Part shown: positions 36,471 through 47,102 of the stretch, piece after piece
How the letters are laid out: each line of letters starts with the position of its first letter
Position numbering within the stretch: position 1 is the first letter of the stretch
NCBI RefSeq assembly: GCF_019430905.1
Contig: NZ_JAHYCA010000005.1
Location: forward strand, 124,001 to 188,000
DNA: 64,000 nucleotides
Origin: Billgrantia antri
Lineage (GTDB): Bacteria > Pseudomonadota > Gammaproteobacteria > Pseudomonadales > Halomonadaceae
Direction: 5' to 3'
Program-made: the position numbers and the translations under genes
Notes under the pieces: model-generated
What the model was told of the DNA's origin: nothing
Database searches by the model: none
What the model saw: only the letters and a program-made list of their open reading frames with translations

Positions 36471-39400
36471 TCAGTTGCCCACCGGCGGCGGCGCCAGCAC
36501 TTCGCGACCGCCGTTGGAGCCCATCGAGGAGACCACGCCGGCCGCCTCCATGGCCTCGACCAGACGCGCCGCACGGTTGTAGCCGATCTTGAAGCGGCGC
36601 TGTACCGCCGAAATGGAGGCCCGGCGACTCTCGGTCACGAACTGGACCGCCTCGTCGTAGAGCGCATCCTGCTCGGCATCGCCACTGCCCTCGCTGCCAT
36701 CGGCCTCGAGCCCGGTCAAGGCCTCGGCCGACACACCTCCGGCGAGGATCTCGTCGATGTATTCCGGTTCACCGCGGCGCTTCCAGTCCTCGACGACCCG
36801 GTGCACCTCGTCGTCATCGACGAAGGCGCCATGCACGCGAGTCGGCAATCCGGAGCCGGCCGGCAGGTAGAGCATGTCACCATGGCCCAGCAGGTTCTCG
36901 GCGCCACCCTGATCGAGGATGGTGCGCGAATCGACCTTGGACGACACCTGGAAGGCCATGCGGGTGGGGATGTTGGCCTTGATCAGGCCGGTCACCACGT
37001 CCACCGAGGGCCGCTGGGTGGCAAGAATCAGGTGGATGCCGGCCGCTCGCGCCTTTTGCGCCAGACGCGCGATCAGTTCCTCGACCTTCTTGCCGACGAT
37101 CATGAACATGTCGGCGAACTCGTCGATCACCACCACGATATAGGGCAGCTTCTCGAGCACCGGCGGCGACTCGTGCATCTCCCACGGCTGAGGCTCCCAC
37201 AGCGGGTCGGCCACCTGGGCACCGGCGCGCTCCGCCTCGTCGAGCTTGCCGTTGAAGCCGGCGATGTTGCGCACGCCCATGGCAGCCATCAGCTTGTAGC
37301 GCCGCTCCATCTCGGCCACGCACCAGCGCAGCGCGTTGGCGGCCTCCTTCATGTCGGTGACCACCGGCGCCAGCAGGTGTGGAATGCCGTCGTAGACCGA
37401 GAGTTCCAGCATCTTGGGGTCGACCATGATCAGTCGCAGCTCTTCGGGAGTGGCCTTGAGCAGCATCGAGATCAGCATGGCGTTGACCCCCACCGACTTG
37501 CCCGAGCCGGTGGTACCGGCCACCAGCAGGTGGGGCATCTTGCCCAGGTTGGCCACTACCGGGCCGCCGCCGATGTCCTGTCCCAGTGCCAGAGTCAGCG
37601 CCGAGGCCTCCTGCTGGTAGCGGTCGGAGTCGATCACCTCGCGCAGGCGAATCATCGCCCGGTGCGGATTGGGGATCTCGATGCCCACCGTCGGCCGGCC
37701 GGGAATCACCTCCACCACGCGCACGCTCTTGACCATCAGCGAGCGCGCCAGATCCTTGGCCAGATTGCTGATCTTCGACACCTTCACGCCGGCCGCGGGC
37801 TTGATCTCGAAGCGCGTGATCACCGGCCCCGGCCAGGTGTGCACCACCTCGGCCCTGACCCCGTATTCGCGCAGGCGGGTCTCGAGCAGCTCGGCCATGT
37901 CGGCCAGCTGTTGCTCAGTGTAGTTCTGCTGATGCGGCTCGGCCGGCGTCAGCAGGCGCAGGCTGGGCAACTCACCGTCCGGCTCCGGCATGTCGTCGAG
38001 GACGGGGCGCTGGCTCTGCAGGTGCTCCACCGTCCACAGCGTCGGCCCGTCCGGCTCTTCGGCAGCCTCGCGCGCCTGTTCTGCCGTCGCCACGCGGCCT
38101 TCATGTGCATCGCCCTGTGGCTGAGGTGCCGCATCACGCCAAGCTCGCAGCCCTTCGGCCTGATCGGCGTAGCGGCTCGTCGCCTCGTCCTGCGCTTCCT
38201 CCTCGTCCGCATGCCACTCCGTCGTCGAGGCGGACTCGACGTCCGTATCGTCGTCCCGTGCCTCGTCCTCTAGGCCGATGTCGTTCCAGCTCAGGCGCGG
38301 CTCGTGCACATCGGCCGGTTCTTCCGGCTGCAGTTCACCCAACTCCGGCTCGCGCCGGGCCGGCTCTTGACGCTCGCCCAGTCGGGTCTTGCCGGCCTCC
38401 CGGGTCGGCACGGACGTATCGGCTTCCGTTGGTCGAACGCGGTCGGCACTGTCGCCAGAGGAAGCGACTTCATCCCCCTCCGTTGCGCGCAGCGGCATGG
38501 CAGCGGTTGGGGCAGGCTCATCGTCGCGGCTCGCCTTGAGCACCGTGGTAGCCAGCGACGCCTCGGCGGCGCGTGTACCACCGAGGCTCGGTTCCGGAGG
38601 CGCCATCGAGGCTGCGGCCGGTCGCGCTGCCGGTGTCGCCTCGCCCTGCCTTGCGCTGTAGGCGGCCTCCGGGCGCTTGGCCGAAGGTGTACGCTCGGGC
38701 ACGTCCCAGGGAATGTCGGTATCGCCGTCGTCACCGAACGAGGGCGCCAGGCCCGGCTCGCGCTGTCCTGTCTGCTCCGCGGCCGTCATCGGATCGCGGC
38801 GGCGCCAGAAGCGCCAGCGGCGGCGGGGTGAATCGGATGGTGCGTCCTGCTCGGCCACTTCCTCCGCCAGGCTGTCATCCTCGTCCCAGTGCGGTTCATG
38901 CCGGTCTCGGGACAGGCAGAAAGGCGTGGCCGCCCAGCGCCAAAGGCGCAGGGAGCGGTGGCCGAGCTCATCCATTACCGTCAGCCAGGAGACCCCGCTG
39001 AAGAGCGGAAAACCGCAAAGCATCGCCACCACGGCCAGCAGGCCGGTACCGCCCGAATCGACCAGCGGCACCAGGGCCCCCACCAATCCTTCGCCGAGAA
39101 TGCCCCCCGAGGCATAGGGCAACAAGCTCTCGGGACTATAGAAGTGCAGCGCACCCAGGGTGGTCGTTCCCAGCAGCAGCAGCACCAGGCCACCCAGACG
39201 CACCGCCACGGCGGTCGCATCCCATTCGAGCCTGACCTTGCGAGTACGAATCAGCCACCAGCCGGCGAAACCCAGCATACCGGGCCACCACAGCGCACTG
39301 GCACCGAACAGGGAATAGAGCACGTCTGCCAGCCAGGCGCCGAAAGGGCCCATCCAGTTGGCGACGGCGGTCTCCGGTCCTCGGCGGGACCAGCCTGGAT

Positions 39401-39551
39401 CCGTCGGCTGGTAGCTGAACAGCGCCAGCAGCAGGAACACGCAGGCTGCCAGCAACAGGATGGTTGCCCCTTCCCGGGCCACGCCATGCAGATGAAGCGC
39501 CAGGCGCGTGGTCGGCTGCTGGGAGTCCTCCTCCGCTGCGCGCCGAGGCAC
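36471..39551 (-). CDS. ftsK: DNA translocase FtsK
   Basis: FtsK is the septal DNA pump that clears chromosome termini and activates XerCD. The protein has about 1,026 residues from a GTG at 39551, preceded by AAGGAAAAGGG; an ATG 78 bases upstream is possible. An N-terminal membrane domain with four helices (about residues 25-190) is followed by a low-complexity linker rich in Glu, Ala and Pro (about 200-510), then the RecA-like motor with Walker [15 protein letters not shown] and Walker [12 protein letters not shown], and a C-terminal winged-helix gamma domain ([21 protein letters not shown]) that reads KOPS. The linker is shorter than in E. coli FtsK (1,329 aa). Confidence 0.96.
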   Translation of the reverse strand: MPRRAAEEDSQQPTTRLALHLHGVAREGATILLLAACVFLLLALFSYQPTDPGWSRRGPETAVANWMGPFGAWLADVLYSLFGASALWWPGMLGFAGWWLIRTRKVRLEWDATAVAVRLGGLVLLLLGTTTLGALHFYSPESLLPYASGGILGEGLVGALVPLVDSGGTGLLAVVAMLCGFPLFSGVSWLTVMDELGHRSLRLWRWAATPFCLSRDRHEPHWDEDDSLAEEVAEQDAPSDSPRRRWRFWRRRDPMTAAEQTGQREPGLAPSFGDDGDTDIPWDVPERTPSAKRPEAAYSARQGEATPAARPAAASMAPPEPSLGGTRAAEASLATTVLKASRDDEPAPTAAMPLRATEGDEVASSGDSADRVRPTEADTSVPTREAGKTRLGERQEPARREPELGELQPEEPADVHEPRLSWNDIGLEDEARDDDTDVESASTTEWHADEEEAQDEATSRYADQAEGLRAWRDAAPQPQGDAHEGRVATAEQAREAAEEPDGPTLWTVEHLQSQRPVLDDMPEPDGELPSLRLLTPAEPHQQNYTEQQLADMAELLETRLREYGVRAEVVHTWPGPVITRFEIKPAAGVKVSKISNLAKDLARSLMVKSVRVVEVIPGRPTVGIEIPNPHRAMIRLREVIDSDRYQQEASALTLALGQDIGGGPVVANLGKMPHLLVAGTTGSGKSVGVNAMLISMLLKATPEELRLIMVDPKMLELSVYDGIPHLLAPVVTDMKEAANALRWCVAEMERRYKLMAAMGVRNIAGFNGKLDEAERAGAQVADPLWEPQPWEMHESPPVLEKLPYIVVVIDEFADMFMIVGKKVEELIARLAQKARAAGIHLILATQRPSVDVVTGLIKANIPTRMAFQVSSKVDSRTILDQGGAENLLGHGDMLYLPAGSGLPTRVHGAFVDDDEVHRVVEDWKRRGEPEYIDEILAGGVSAEALTGLEADGSEGSGDAEQDALYDEAVQFVTESRRASISAVQRRFKIGYNRAARLVEAMEAAGVVSSMGSNGGREVLAPPPVGN

Positions 39552-39689
39552 GCCCTTTTCCTTTACACTCAACTCGCCAACCCCCTCGCACCGTAGCGGA
39601 ACGGTGCCTTTCCAACTGACACGAAGCAAAATGAATCAGCCGCCATCATACCGGGACTACAGCCCCCGGCACAGTGGCCGCGACGGTTG

Positions 39690-39710
39690 CTTGAGCCAAA
39701 TCGGCTCAAG
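39690..39710. repeat. Inverted repeat upstream of aat
   Basis: CTTGAGCC and GGCTCAAG form a perfect 8-bp palindrome around AAATC, about 43 bases before the aat start and in the ftsK/aat divergent region. It could be an operator or a leader hairpin; no regulator can be assigned. Confidence 0.4.
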
Positions 39711-39752
39711 CGGCAGACTAGTGAAACCAACGCTTACGAGGAGCGCCACTGC

Positions 39753-40496
39753 ATGCTGTCCTGGCTTCCCCAGCGCCCTGTGCACTTTCCTCCCGTCTCG
39801 CGTGCTCTGCGCGACCCGGAGGGCCTGTTGGCAGCGGGTGGGGAACTGACTCCCGAATGGCTGCTGGCCGCCTACCGACGCGGCATCTTTCCCTGGTACA
39901 GCGACGATCAGCCCATTCTGTGGTGGTGCCCCAACCCTCGCATGGTGCTGTTTCTCGACGAGTTGCGCGTGTCTCGCAGCCTGGCCAAGCGACTGCGCAA
40001 CGCCGACTTCATGGTGACCTACAACCGGGAGTTCAGCCGCGTCGTCGAGGCCTGTGCGGCTCCGCGCCGGGGGCAGCCCGGCACCTGGATCACCGCAGAA
40101 ATGCATGCCGCCTACGTCGCGCTGTACAGGCTCGGCCATGCACGTTCGGTGGAAGTTTGGCATCAGGATGAGCTGGTCGGCGGGCTCTATGGCGTGGCCA
40201 TGGGGCCGGTATTTTTTGGCGAATCGATGTTTTCACGCGCAAACGATGCCTCAAAGGTCGCCCTGGTGCATCTGGTGCGTACCATGCGTGCCGGCGGCGG
40301 TCGACTGATCGACTGCCAGATGCATACTCAGCACCTCGCCAGACTGGGTGCGCGGGACATCGCCCGCACCGAGTTCATCAACTATCTTGAATCATGCCTG
40401 GCGACGCCTGAGGCCACGGAAAGCCAGCATCCGCTGCCCTGCTGGGCGCTGCCCGATGACCCGGCCTGCGTCGAGACCTTGACCGCTCTCACTTAG
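39753..40496 (+). CDS. aat: Leucyl/phenylalanyl-tRNA-protein transferase
   Basis: Aat adds Leu or Phe from aminoacyl-tRNA to N-terminal Lys or Arg, marking proteins for ClpS-ClpAP. The 247-residue protein has the family core FPPVSRALRDPEGLLAAGGEL, YRRGIFPWYSDDQPILWWCPNPR, and GGLYGVAMGPVFFGESMFS, with the C-terminal SKVALVHLVRTM and DCQMHTQHLARLGA. The ATG at 39753 gives MLSWLPQRPVHFP, the usual start. bpt follows 12 bp later. Confidence 0.95.
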   Translation: MLSWLPQRPVHFPPVSRALRDPEGLLAAGGELTPEWLLAAYRRGIFPWYSDDQPILWWCPNPRMVLFLDELRVSRSLAKRLRNADFMVTYNREFSRVVEACAAPRRGQPGTWITAEMHAAYVALYRLGHARSVEVWHQDELVGGLYGVAMGPVFFGESMFSRANDASKVALVHLVRTMRAGGGRLIDCQMHTQHLARLGARDIARTEFINYLESCLATPEATESQHPLPCWALPDDPACVETLTALT

Positions 40497-40508
40497 GAGG
40501 CGAATCAC

Positions 40509-41258
40509 GTGAGCAGCAATACGCCTCGCCACCCGATTAGGGACCTTCGCTTCTTCCTGACGGTGCCCCACGCTTGCAGCTACCTCGAGGGCCGCGAAGC
40601 CACGACCCTGTTTCTCGACCCTCAGGAATCCCACGGCCTGGGTATCTACGATTCACTCGCCCTGCTGGGCTTTCGACGCAGCGGGCACCACCTGTACCGA
40701 CCGCACTGCGAAGGCTGCAACGCCTGCGTTTCGGTGCGCATCCCGGTCGAGGACTTCCAGCCCAGCCGCAGCCAACGCAAAGTGGCGAGGCGCAATGCGG
40801 ACCTACACCTGATCGAGCGGCCGGCACTGTTCGACCCCGAACACTATGCTCTCTACGAGCGTTACATCGAGACGCGCCACTGGGACGGCGACATGTATCC
40901 GCCGACCCGCGAACAGTATCGAACTTTCCTGACCCTGGACGAGCCCTACGCGCGGCTGCTCGAGTTTCGCCTGGGCGATCGCCTGCTTGCCATCTCCGCC
41001 TTCGACCGCCTGGAGCACGGCCTCTCCGCCATCTATACCTTCTTCGATCCAAGCGTCGAATGGGAACGCCGCTCGCTGGGGACCTTCGCCGTCCTTAGCC
41101 TGGTCAACGCGGCCTATCGCGAGGGGCTACCCCACGTCTACCTGGGCTACTGGATCCGCGATTGCCGCAAGATGGCTTACAAGGAGGCCTACCGCCCCTT
41201 GGAAGTGTTGGAGGGCCGACACTGGCGGCGCTTGTTGACCACGACGGCATCAACGTGA
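40509..41258 (+). CDS. bpt: Aspartate/glutamate leucyltransferase
   Basis: Bpt transfers Leu to N-terminal Asp or Glu, the second input into the bacterial Leu/N-degron pathway. The 249-residue protein has the N-terminal cysteine segment HACSYLEGREATTLF, CEGCNACVSVRIPVEDF (homologous to eukaryotic ATE1), and the C-terminal GYWIRDCRKMAYKEAYRP signature. Translation starts at GTG 40509 after TAGGAGG. It is coupled to aat and followed by infA. Confidence 0.95.
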   Translation: MSSNTPRHPIRDLRFFLTVPHACSYLEGREATTLFLDPQESHGLGIYDSLALLGFRRSGHHLYRPHCEGCNACVSVRIPVEDFQPSRSQRKVARRNADLHLIERPALFDPEHYALYERYIETRHWDGDMYPPTREQYRTFLTLDEPYARLLEFRLGDRLLAISAFDRLEHGLSAIYTFFDPSVEWERRSLGTFAVLSLVNAAYREGLPHVYLGYWIRDCRKMAYKEAYRPLEVLEGRHWRRLLTTTAST

Positions 41259-41274
41259 TTCGGCCCGCTTTGCC

Positions 41275-41303
41275 TTGACGCCCGGCTTGCGGCACAATAT
41301 CGC
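41275..41303 (+). promoter_or_regulatory. Probable infA promoter
   Basis: TTGACG (41275-41280) lies 17 bases before TATCGC (41298-41303), about 105 bases upstream of infA. The -35 is strong and the -10 only moderate. This would let infA be expressed independently of aat-bpt. Confidence 0.5.
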
Positions 41304-41408
41304 GCTATCCTTGGCACGGGGGCGATACCCAGAGCCTCCGATGCCGTGCTGCACACAAGCCGATGCACAGACACGGCACACCAACGTCATTAGCGAGGAA
41401 CTGCCTAT

Positions 41409-41627
41409 ATGGCACGTGAAGACCATATCGAAATGGAAGGCGTCGTCGTCGACACCCTTCCGAACACTACCTTTCGCGTCGAGCTGGAGAACGGCCACGT
41501 CGTGACTGCCCATATCTCGGGCAAGATGCGCAAGAACTACATCCGCATTCTCACCGGCGACAAGGTCAAGGTCGAACTGACCCCCTACGACCTTACCAAG
41601 GGCCGCATCGTCTATCGCTCGCGCTGA
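41409..41627 (+). CDS. infA: Translation initiation factor IF-1
   Basis: A 72-residue S1/OB-fold protein that binds the ribosomal A site during initiation. [20 protein letters not shown], the [27 protein letters not shown] core and [13 protein letters not shown] are near-identical to the gammaproteobacterial consensus. It sits between bpt and the convergent clpA, as in E. coli. Confidence 0.98.
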   Translation: MAREDHIEMEGVVVDTLPNTTFRVELENGHVVTAHISGKMRKNYIRILTGDKVKVELTPYDLTKGRIVYRSR

Positions 41628-41727
41628 TTGTACGGCAGGGTACGCGACGACGACGCCCGCTCCGATACGACAACGCCCCGTCTGAAGACAGGGCGCTGTA
41701 CGAGGATCGAAGCAGGATCCGGGAACG

Positions 41728-44004
41728 TCAGGGAGCGTCGGCCATTTCCGACTCCGTGGATAGATGCAACTCGCCATCCTCCACCGTGACGTGCACCACC
41801 CCGCCGTGTTCGGATAACTCGCCGAACAGGATCAGCTCCGCCAGGGGCTTCTTGAGCTTGTCCTGGATCAACCTCGCCATGGGCCTTGCGCCCATGCTGG
41901 GGTCGTAGCCCTTCTCGGCCAGCAGATCCCGTGCGGCCATGTCCACATCCAGCTGGACCCGCTTCTCGTCGAGCTGCGCCTGCAGCTCCACCAGGAACTT
42001 GTCGACCACGCTGCGCACCACCGAGGTGGGCAGGGAGTGGAACTGGATGATGCCGTCCAGGCGGTTGCGGAATTCCGGCGAGAAGGTCTTGCGGATCACT
42101 TCCATGGCATCGGTCGAATGGTCCTGGTTCTGGAAGCCGATGGAGCGGCGTGCCTGCTGCTCGGCCCCGGCGTTGGAGGTCATTACCAGGATGACGTGGC
42201 GGAAATCCGCCTCGCGGCCGTTGTTGTCGGTCAAGCGGCCGTGATCCATCACCTGCAGCAGCAGGTTGAAGACCTCCGGATGCGCCTTCTCGATCTCGTC
42301 GAGCAACAGCACGCAGTGCGGCTGCTTGGTGATCGCCTCGGTCAGCAACCCGCCCTGATCGTAGCCGACGTAGCCCGGAGGCGCGCCGATCAGCCGCGAC
42401 ACGGTGTGGCGCTCCATGTACTCCGACATGTCGAAGCGCACCAGCTCGATCCCCATGATTCGTGCCAGCTGGCGCGCCACCTCGGTCTTGCCCACCCCGG
42501 TGGGGCCGGCGAAGAGGAAGCTGCCCACCGGCTTGTCGGGGGATTTGAGGCCGGCCCGCGACAGCTTGATGGCGGCGGAGAGGCTGTCGATGGCCTCGTC
42601 CTGGCCGAACACCAGCATCTTGAGGTCGCGGTCGAGGTTTTCGAGCAGCTTGCGGTCGGAGCTGGAGACGCTCTTCGGCGGAATCCGCGCGATGGACGCC
42701 ACTACCGCTTCGACCTGATCGACGTCGATGGTGTCGACCCGCACTTCGGGCGGCAGCAGCCGCTGGTGAGCGCCGGCCTCGTCGATCACGTCGATGGCCT
42801 TGTCGGGCAGGTGGCGGTCGTTGATGTAGCGATCCGCCAGCCGCGCCGCACTCTCCAGGGCCGCGTCGGTGTACTTGAGGCGATGATGCTCCTCGAAGCG
42901 CGAGCGCAGCCCCTTGAGGATACGAATGGTGTCATCCACCGAGGGCGCCATGACGTCGACCTTCTGGAAGCGGCGCGCCAGCGCCCGGTCCTTCTCGAAG
43001 ATGCCGCGAAACTCCTGGAAGGTGGTGGAGCCGATGCAGCGCAGCTCGCCCGAGGAGAGCAGCGGCTTGAGCAGGTTGGAGGCATCCATCACGCCGCCCG
43101 AGGCCGCCCCGGCACCGATCACCGTATGAATCTCGTCGATGAAGAGAATGGCGTTGGGCTGCTTCTTGAGCTCCGCCAGCAGGCTCTTCAGACGCTTCTC
43201 GAAGTCACCGCGGTACTTGGTGCCGGCCAGCAGCGCACCCATGTCGAGGGAGTAGACCACGGCGTCACCGATCACCTCGGGGACATCCTCCTCGACGATA
43301 CGCTTGGCCAGCCCCTCGGCAATGGCGGTCTTGCCCACGCCGGCCTCTCCCACCAGCAGCGGGTTGTTCTTGCGCCGCCGGGCGAGGATCTGAATCACGC
43401 GCTCGAGCTCGTGCTCACGGCCGATCAGCGGATCGATCTTGCCCATCCGCGCCTGTTCGTTGAGGTTGGTGGCATAGCCCGTCAGCGGATTGGCACTGGT
43501 CTCGCCGCCGCCCTCCTCGGCCTCCTCGGCGTCGCTGGGCGACGACGAGGGATTCTGGCCGTGACCGGCCACCTTGGAAATGCCATGGGCGATGTAGTTC
43601 ACCGCATCGACCCGGGCCACGTTCTGCTGCTTCAGGAAGTAGACCGCCTGGCTCTCCTGCTCGGAGAAGATCGCGACCAGCACGTTGGCTCCGGTTACCT
43701 CGCTCTTGCCGGAGGACTGCACGTGAAATACGGCACGCTGCAGCACGCGCTGGAAGCCCAGCGTCGGCTGAGTCTCGCGATCGCTCTGGTCCTCGGGGAT
43801 CAGAGGTGTGGTGGAATTGATGAAATCCTGCAGGTCGGACCGCAACTTGTCGAGGTTGGCCCCACAGGCTCTCAGCACGTCTGCCGCTGATGCGTTGTCG
43901 AGCAGTGCCAGCAGCAGGTGCTCCACGGTCATGAACTCGTGCCGCTTGGAGCGGGCCACGGTAAACGCCGTGTTCAGGGTCAGTTCAAGTTCTTTGCTCA
44001 GCAT
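41728..44004 (-). CDS. clpA: ATP-dependent Clp protease ATPase subunit ClpA
   Basis: ClpA unfolds substrates and feeds them to ClpP; ClpS directs N-degron substrates to it. The 758-residue protein has the N-terminal Clp-N repeats (1-145, [14 protein letters not shown]), AAA domain 1 with Walker [10 protein letters not shown] and Walker [13 protein letters not shown] domain 2 with GPTGVGKTE and [12 protein letters not shown], and the C-terminal D2-small domain. The ATG at 44004 follows AAGGGG; an ATG 33 bases upstream would give an atypical N-terminus. It follows clpS on the same strand at 140 bp. Confidence 0.97.
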   Translation of the reverse strand: MLSKELELTLNTAFTVARSKRHEFMTVEHLLLALLDNASAADVLRACGANLDKLRSDLQDFINSTTPLIPEDQSDRETQPTLGFQRVLQRAVFHVQSSGKSEVTGANVLVAIFSEQESQAVYFLKQQNVARVDAVNYIAHGISKVAGHGQNPSSSPSDAEEAEEGGGETSANPLTGYATNLNEQARMGKIDPLIGREHELERVIQILARRRKNNPLLVGEAGVGKTAIAEGLAKRIVEEDVPEVIGDAVVYSLDMGALLAGTKYRGDFEKRLKSLLAELKKQPNAILFIDEIHTVIGAGAASGGVMDASNLLKPLLSSGELRCIGSTTFQEFRGIFEKDRALARRFQKVDVMAPSVDDTIRILKGLRSRFEEHHRLKYTDAALESAARLADRYINDRHLPDKAIDVIDEAGAHQRLLPPEVRVDTIDVDQVEAVVASIARIPPKSVSSSDRKLLENLDRDLKMLVFGQDEAIDSLSAAIKLSRAGLKSPDKPVGSFLFAGPTGVGKTEVARQLARIMGIELVRFDMSEYMERHTVSRLIGAPPGYVGYDQGGLLTEAITKQPHCVLLLDEIEKAHPEVFNLLLQVMDHGRLTDNNGREADFRHVILVMTSNAGAEQQARRSIGFQNQDHSTDAMEVIRKTFSPEFRNRLDGIIQFHSLPTSVVRSVVDKFLVELQAQLDEKRVQLDVDMAARDLLAEKGYDPSMGARPMARLIQDKLKKPLAELILFGELSEHGGVVHVTVEDGELHLSTESEMADAP

Positions 44005-44144
44005 GGCAGTCCCCTTCTCGCCGCTTAGGGCTTGCATCGGATCTTTCGTGGTCCGGCACCTTCAACATCGGGCACAAACGCTGCCGTTGCAAGTCTCTTC
44101 ACTCAACGACTGCCATTCCTACCCCGTCTCGAGCAGACCGGGAG

Positions 44145-44528
44145 TCAGTCCGCCGCCTCGATATCGCTGAGCAGCGGGTGCTGACATTCTCTTGCATATT
44201 GATTGACCTGATGGCTTTTGGTTTCCGCGATGTCGCGGGTAAAGATGCCACAGGTGGCCTTGCCCTGGGTGTGCACGGTGAGCATCACCTGTACGGCGGT
44301 CTCGCTATCCATGTGGAAGAAGCTCTGCAGGACTTCCACCACGAACTCCATGGGGGTGTAGTCGTCGTTGTGCAGAATCACCTTGTACAGCGGCGGGCGG
44401 GCCACCTCGGGATCGGCCGGCTGAACCGCCAGGTCGCCGTCGTCCTCCTGCTCGGGACGCACAGGCCGCGTCATGCCAGCCACGACACCGATCGGTTCCC
44501 ACACGTCCGGGTCTTCTGTCTTGAACAT
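44145..44528 (-). CDS. clpS: ATP-dependent Clp protease adaptor ClpS
   Basis: ClpS binds N-terminal Leu, Phe, Tyr or Trp and delivers the protein to ClpAP. The core [20 protein letters not shown] contains the N-D-D-Y and M residues that line the N-degron pocket, and [21 protein letters not shown] contains the conserved His. The 127-residue form from 44528 has a long acidic N-terminal extension; an internal ATG at 44474 would give 109 residues, closer to E. coli ClpS (106). Neither has a strong ribosome site. It probably heads the clpS-clpA unit. Confidence 0.93.
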   Translation of the reverse strand: MFKTEDPDVWEPIGVVAGMTRPVRPEQEDDGDLAVQPADPEVARPPLYKVILHNDDYTPMEFVVEVLQSFFHMDSETAVQVMLTVHTQGKATCGIFTRDIAETKSHQVNQYARECQHPLLSDIEAAD

Positions 44529-44613
44529 AAAAGCCACACACCATCTCGGCAAGCCGGCCAACTCGAGTCTCAGGTTAGACGACGACGGGCCGACAGGGTT
44601 CAGGTTGATACGC

Positions 44614-44646
44614 AAAAGGCCCCCGCTCGCCAAGCGAGCGGGGGCC
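44614..44646 (-). terminator. Rho-independent terminator of icd
   Basis: On the minus strand a 12-bp perfect stem of GGCCCCCGCTCG type with a five-base loop is followed by TTTT, 23 bases after the icd stop. Confidence 0.9.
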
Positions 44647-44668
44647 CCGATGGGATCCGGCAGGCCGA

Positions 44669-45925
<1,257 letters not shown>

Positions 45926-45963
45926 TGAGAACTCCCCTGTCTGGTCTGTTCAGTGGAGCGCGG

Positions 45964-45969
45964 AGTATA
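45964..45969 (-). promoter_or_regulatory. -10 element of the icd promoter
   Basis: TATACT on the minus strand, about 39 bases upstream of the icd start; the -35 is not clear. Confidence 0.4.
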
Positions 45970-46044
45970 GCATTCCCCCTGACTCTCGGAGTAGGCTTGC
46001 CTCCATAATTTGTCGACAATCTATGGTAGCAAGACCTTCGTCGA

Positions 46045-46653
46045 ATGAGCTCCATCTATCTCCTGCACAAGCCCTACCGCATGCTGTCACAGTTCACCGA
46101 CCGGCGTGACGCGGGTGGGAAGCCGCGCGCCACGCTGGCAGACGTCCTCGACGTGCCGGGCATCTACGCCGCCGGACGGCTGGACTATGATTCAGAAGGA
46201 CTGCTGCTGCTGACCGACGATGGCGCGCTGATCCAACGCATTAGCGATCCACGGCACAAGCAGCCCAAGACCTATCGTGTGCAGGTGGAGGGCACGCCAG
46301 ACGAAGCGGCACTGGCCGCTCTGCGTCATGGCATCGAGCTCAAGGACGGTCCAACCCGACCGGCCAAGGTCCGGCGCCTGGCGGCAAGCGGCCTGCCGGA
46401 ACGCACGCCACCGGTGGACCCTAAGCGCCATCCGGCGACGACCTGGCTGGAACTCACCATCAGTGAGGGGCGCAATCGCCAGGTGCGGCGCATGACGGCC
46501 CATGTCGGTCATCCGACCCTGCGCCTGGTCCGCGTGGCCATCGGCCCCTGGCGACTGGATGGGCTGGCCCCGGGTGAATGGCGCAAGGAAACCCTGCATG
46601 CCCCGCGCAATACGCCAAGGCGCTCACCGCGCCGCCAAGGAGGTCATCGATGA
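46045..46653 (+). CDS. rluE: 23S rRNA pseudouridine(2457) synthase (RluE)
   Basis: A 202-residue RsuA-family pseudouridine synthase. The catalytic aspartate lies in YAAGRLDYDSEGLLLLTDDG, and ELTISEGRNRQVRRMTAHVGHPTLRLVR completes the site. There is no N-terminal S4 domain, which fits RluE rather than RluB/RluF. Its position beside icd and nudJ is the same as in E. coli. The last 20 residues are a basic tail (RRSPRRQGG). The stop overlaps the nudJ start. Confidence 0.93.
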   Translation: MSSIYLLHKPYRMLSQFTDRRDAGGKPRATLADVLDVPGIYAAGRLDYDSEGLLLLTDDGALIQRISDPRHKQPKTYRVQVEGTPDEAALAALRHGIELKDGPTRPAKVRRLAASGLPERTPPVDPKRHPATTWLELTISEGRNRQVRRMTAHVGHPTLRLVRVAIGPWRLDGLAPGEWRKETLHAPRNTPRRSPRRQGGHR

Positions 46654-47102
46654 GCCGCTGGCACCCGCACGTTACCGTGGCCACCGTCGTTGAGCGCGCC
46701 GGCCGCTTCCTGATGGTGGAGGAAGCCCCGAGAGGCAGCCAGACCACCTTGTTCAACCAGCCCGCCGGGCATCTCGAGCCCGGCGAGCGAATCCAGGAGG
46801 CGGCGCTGCGCGAGCTGCGCGAGGAGACCGCCTGGCAAGTCGGCATCACCGACTATCTGGGGCTTTACGTCTACCGGACGCCGAATGGCGAGACCTTCCA
46901 TAGCCACGCCTTCTTCGGCATGGCCCTGGCGCATCTGGGCAACCCGCTCGACCCCGCCATTCTCGCCGTTCACTGGCTGACCCTGGAAGAGGTCGAGGCG
47001 CTGGAGCGCGAAGGACGTTTACGCAGCCCGCTGGTGCTGCGGCGAATCCGCGATGCGCTGGCCGGATATTCGTATCCCATGGAGGTCATCCACGAGCGTT
47101 AA
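46650..47102 (+). CDS. nudJ: Nudix phosphatase NudJ
   Basis: NudJ hydrolyses HMP-pyrophosphate and nucleoside di/triphosphates. The 150-residue protein has a full Nudix box, GHLEPGERIQEAALRELREETAWQVG (Gx5Ex7REUxEExGU). The ATG overlaps the rluE stop (ATGA) and follows AAGGAGG. In E. coli mnmA comes next; here a TetR-RND cassette on the opposite strand intervenes. Its TAA stop shares bases with the stop of the convergent RND gene. Confidence 0.92.
   Translation: MSRWHPHVTVATVVERAGRFLMVEEAPRGSQTTLFNQPAGHLEPGERIQEAALRELREETAWQVGITDYLGLYVYRTPNGETFHSHAFFGMALAHLGNPLDPAILAVHWLTLEEVEALEREGRLRSPLVLRRIRDALAGYSYPMEVIHER

Noticed and set aside
41676..41702. Possible hairpin between infA and clpA
   Set aside because: The stem is only 5 bp with a mismatch and a short inner stem; no U-tract on either strand. 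Not convincing as a terminator.
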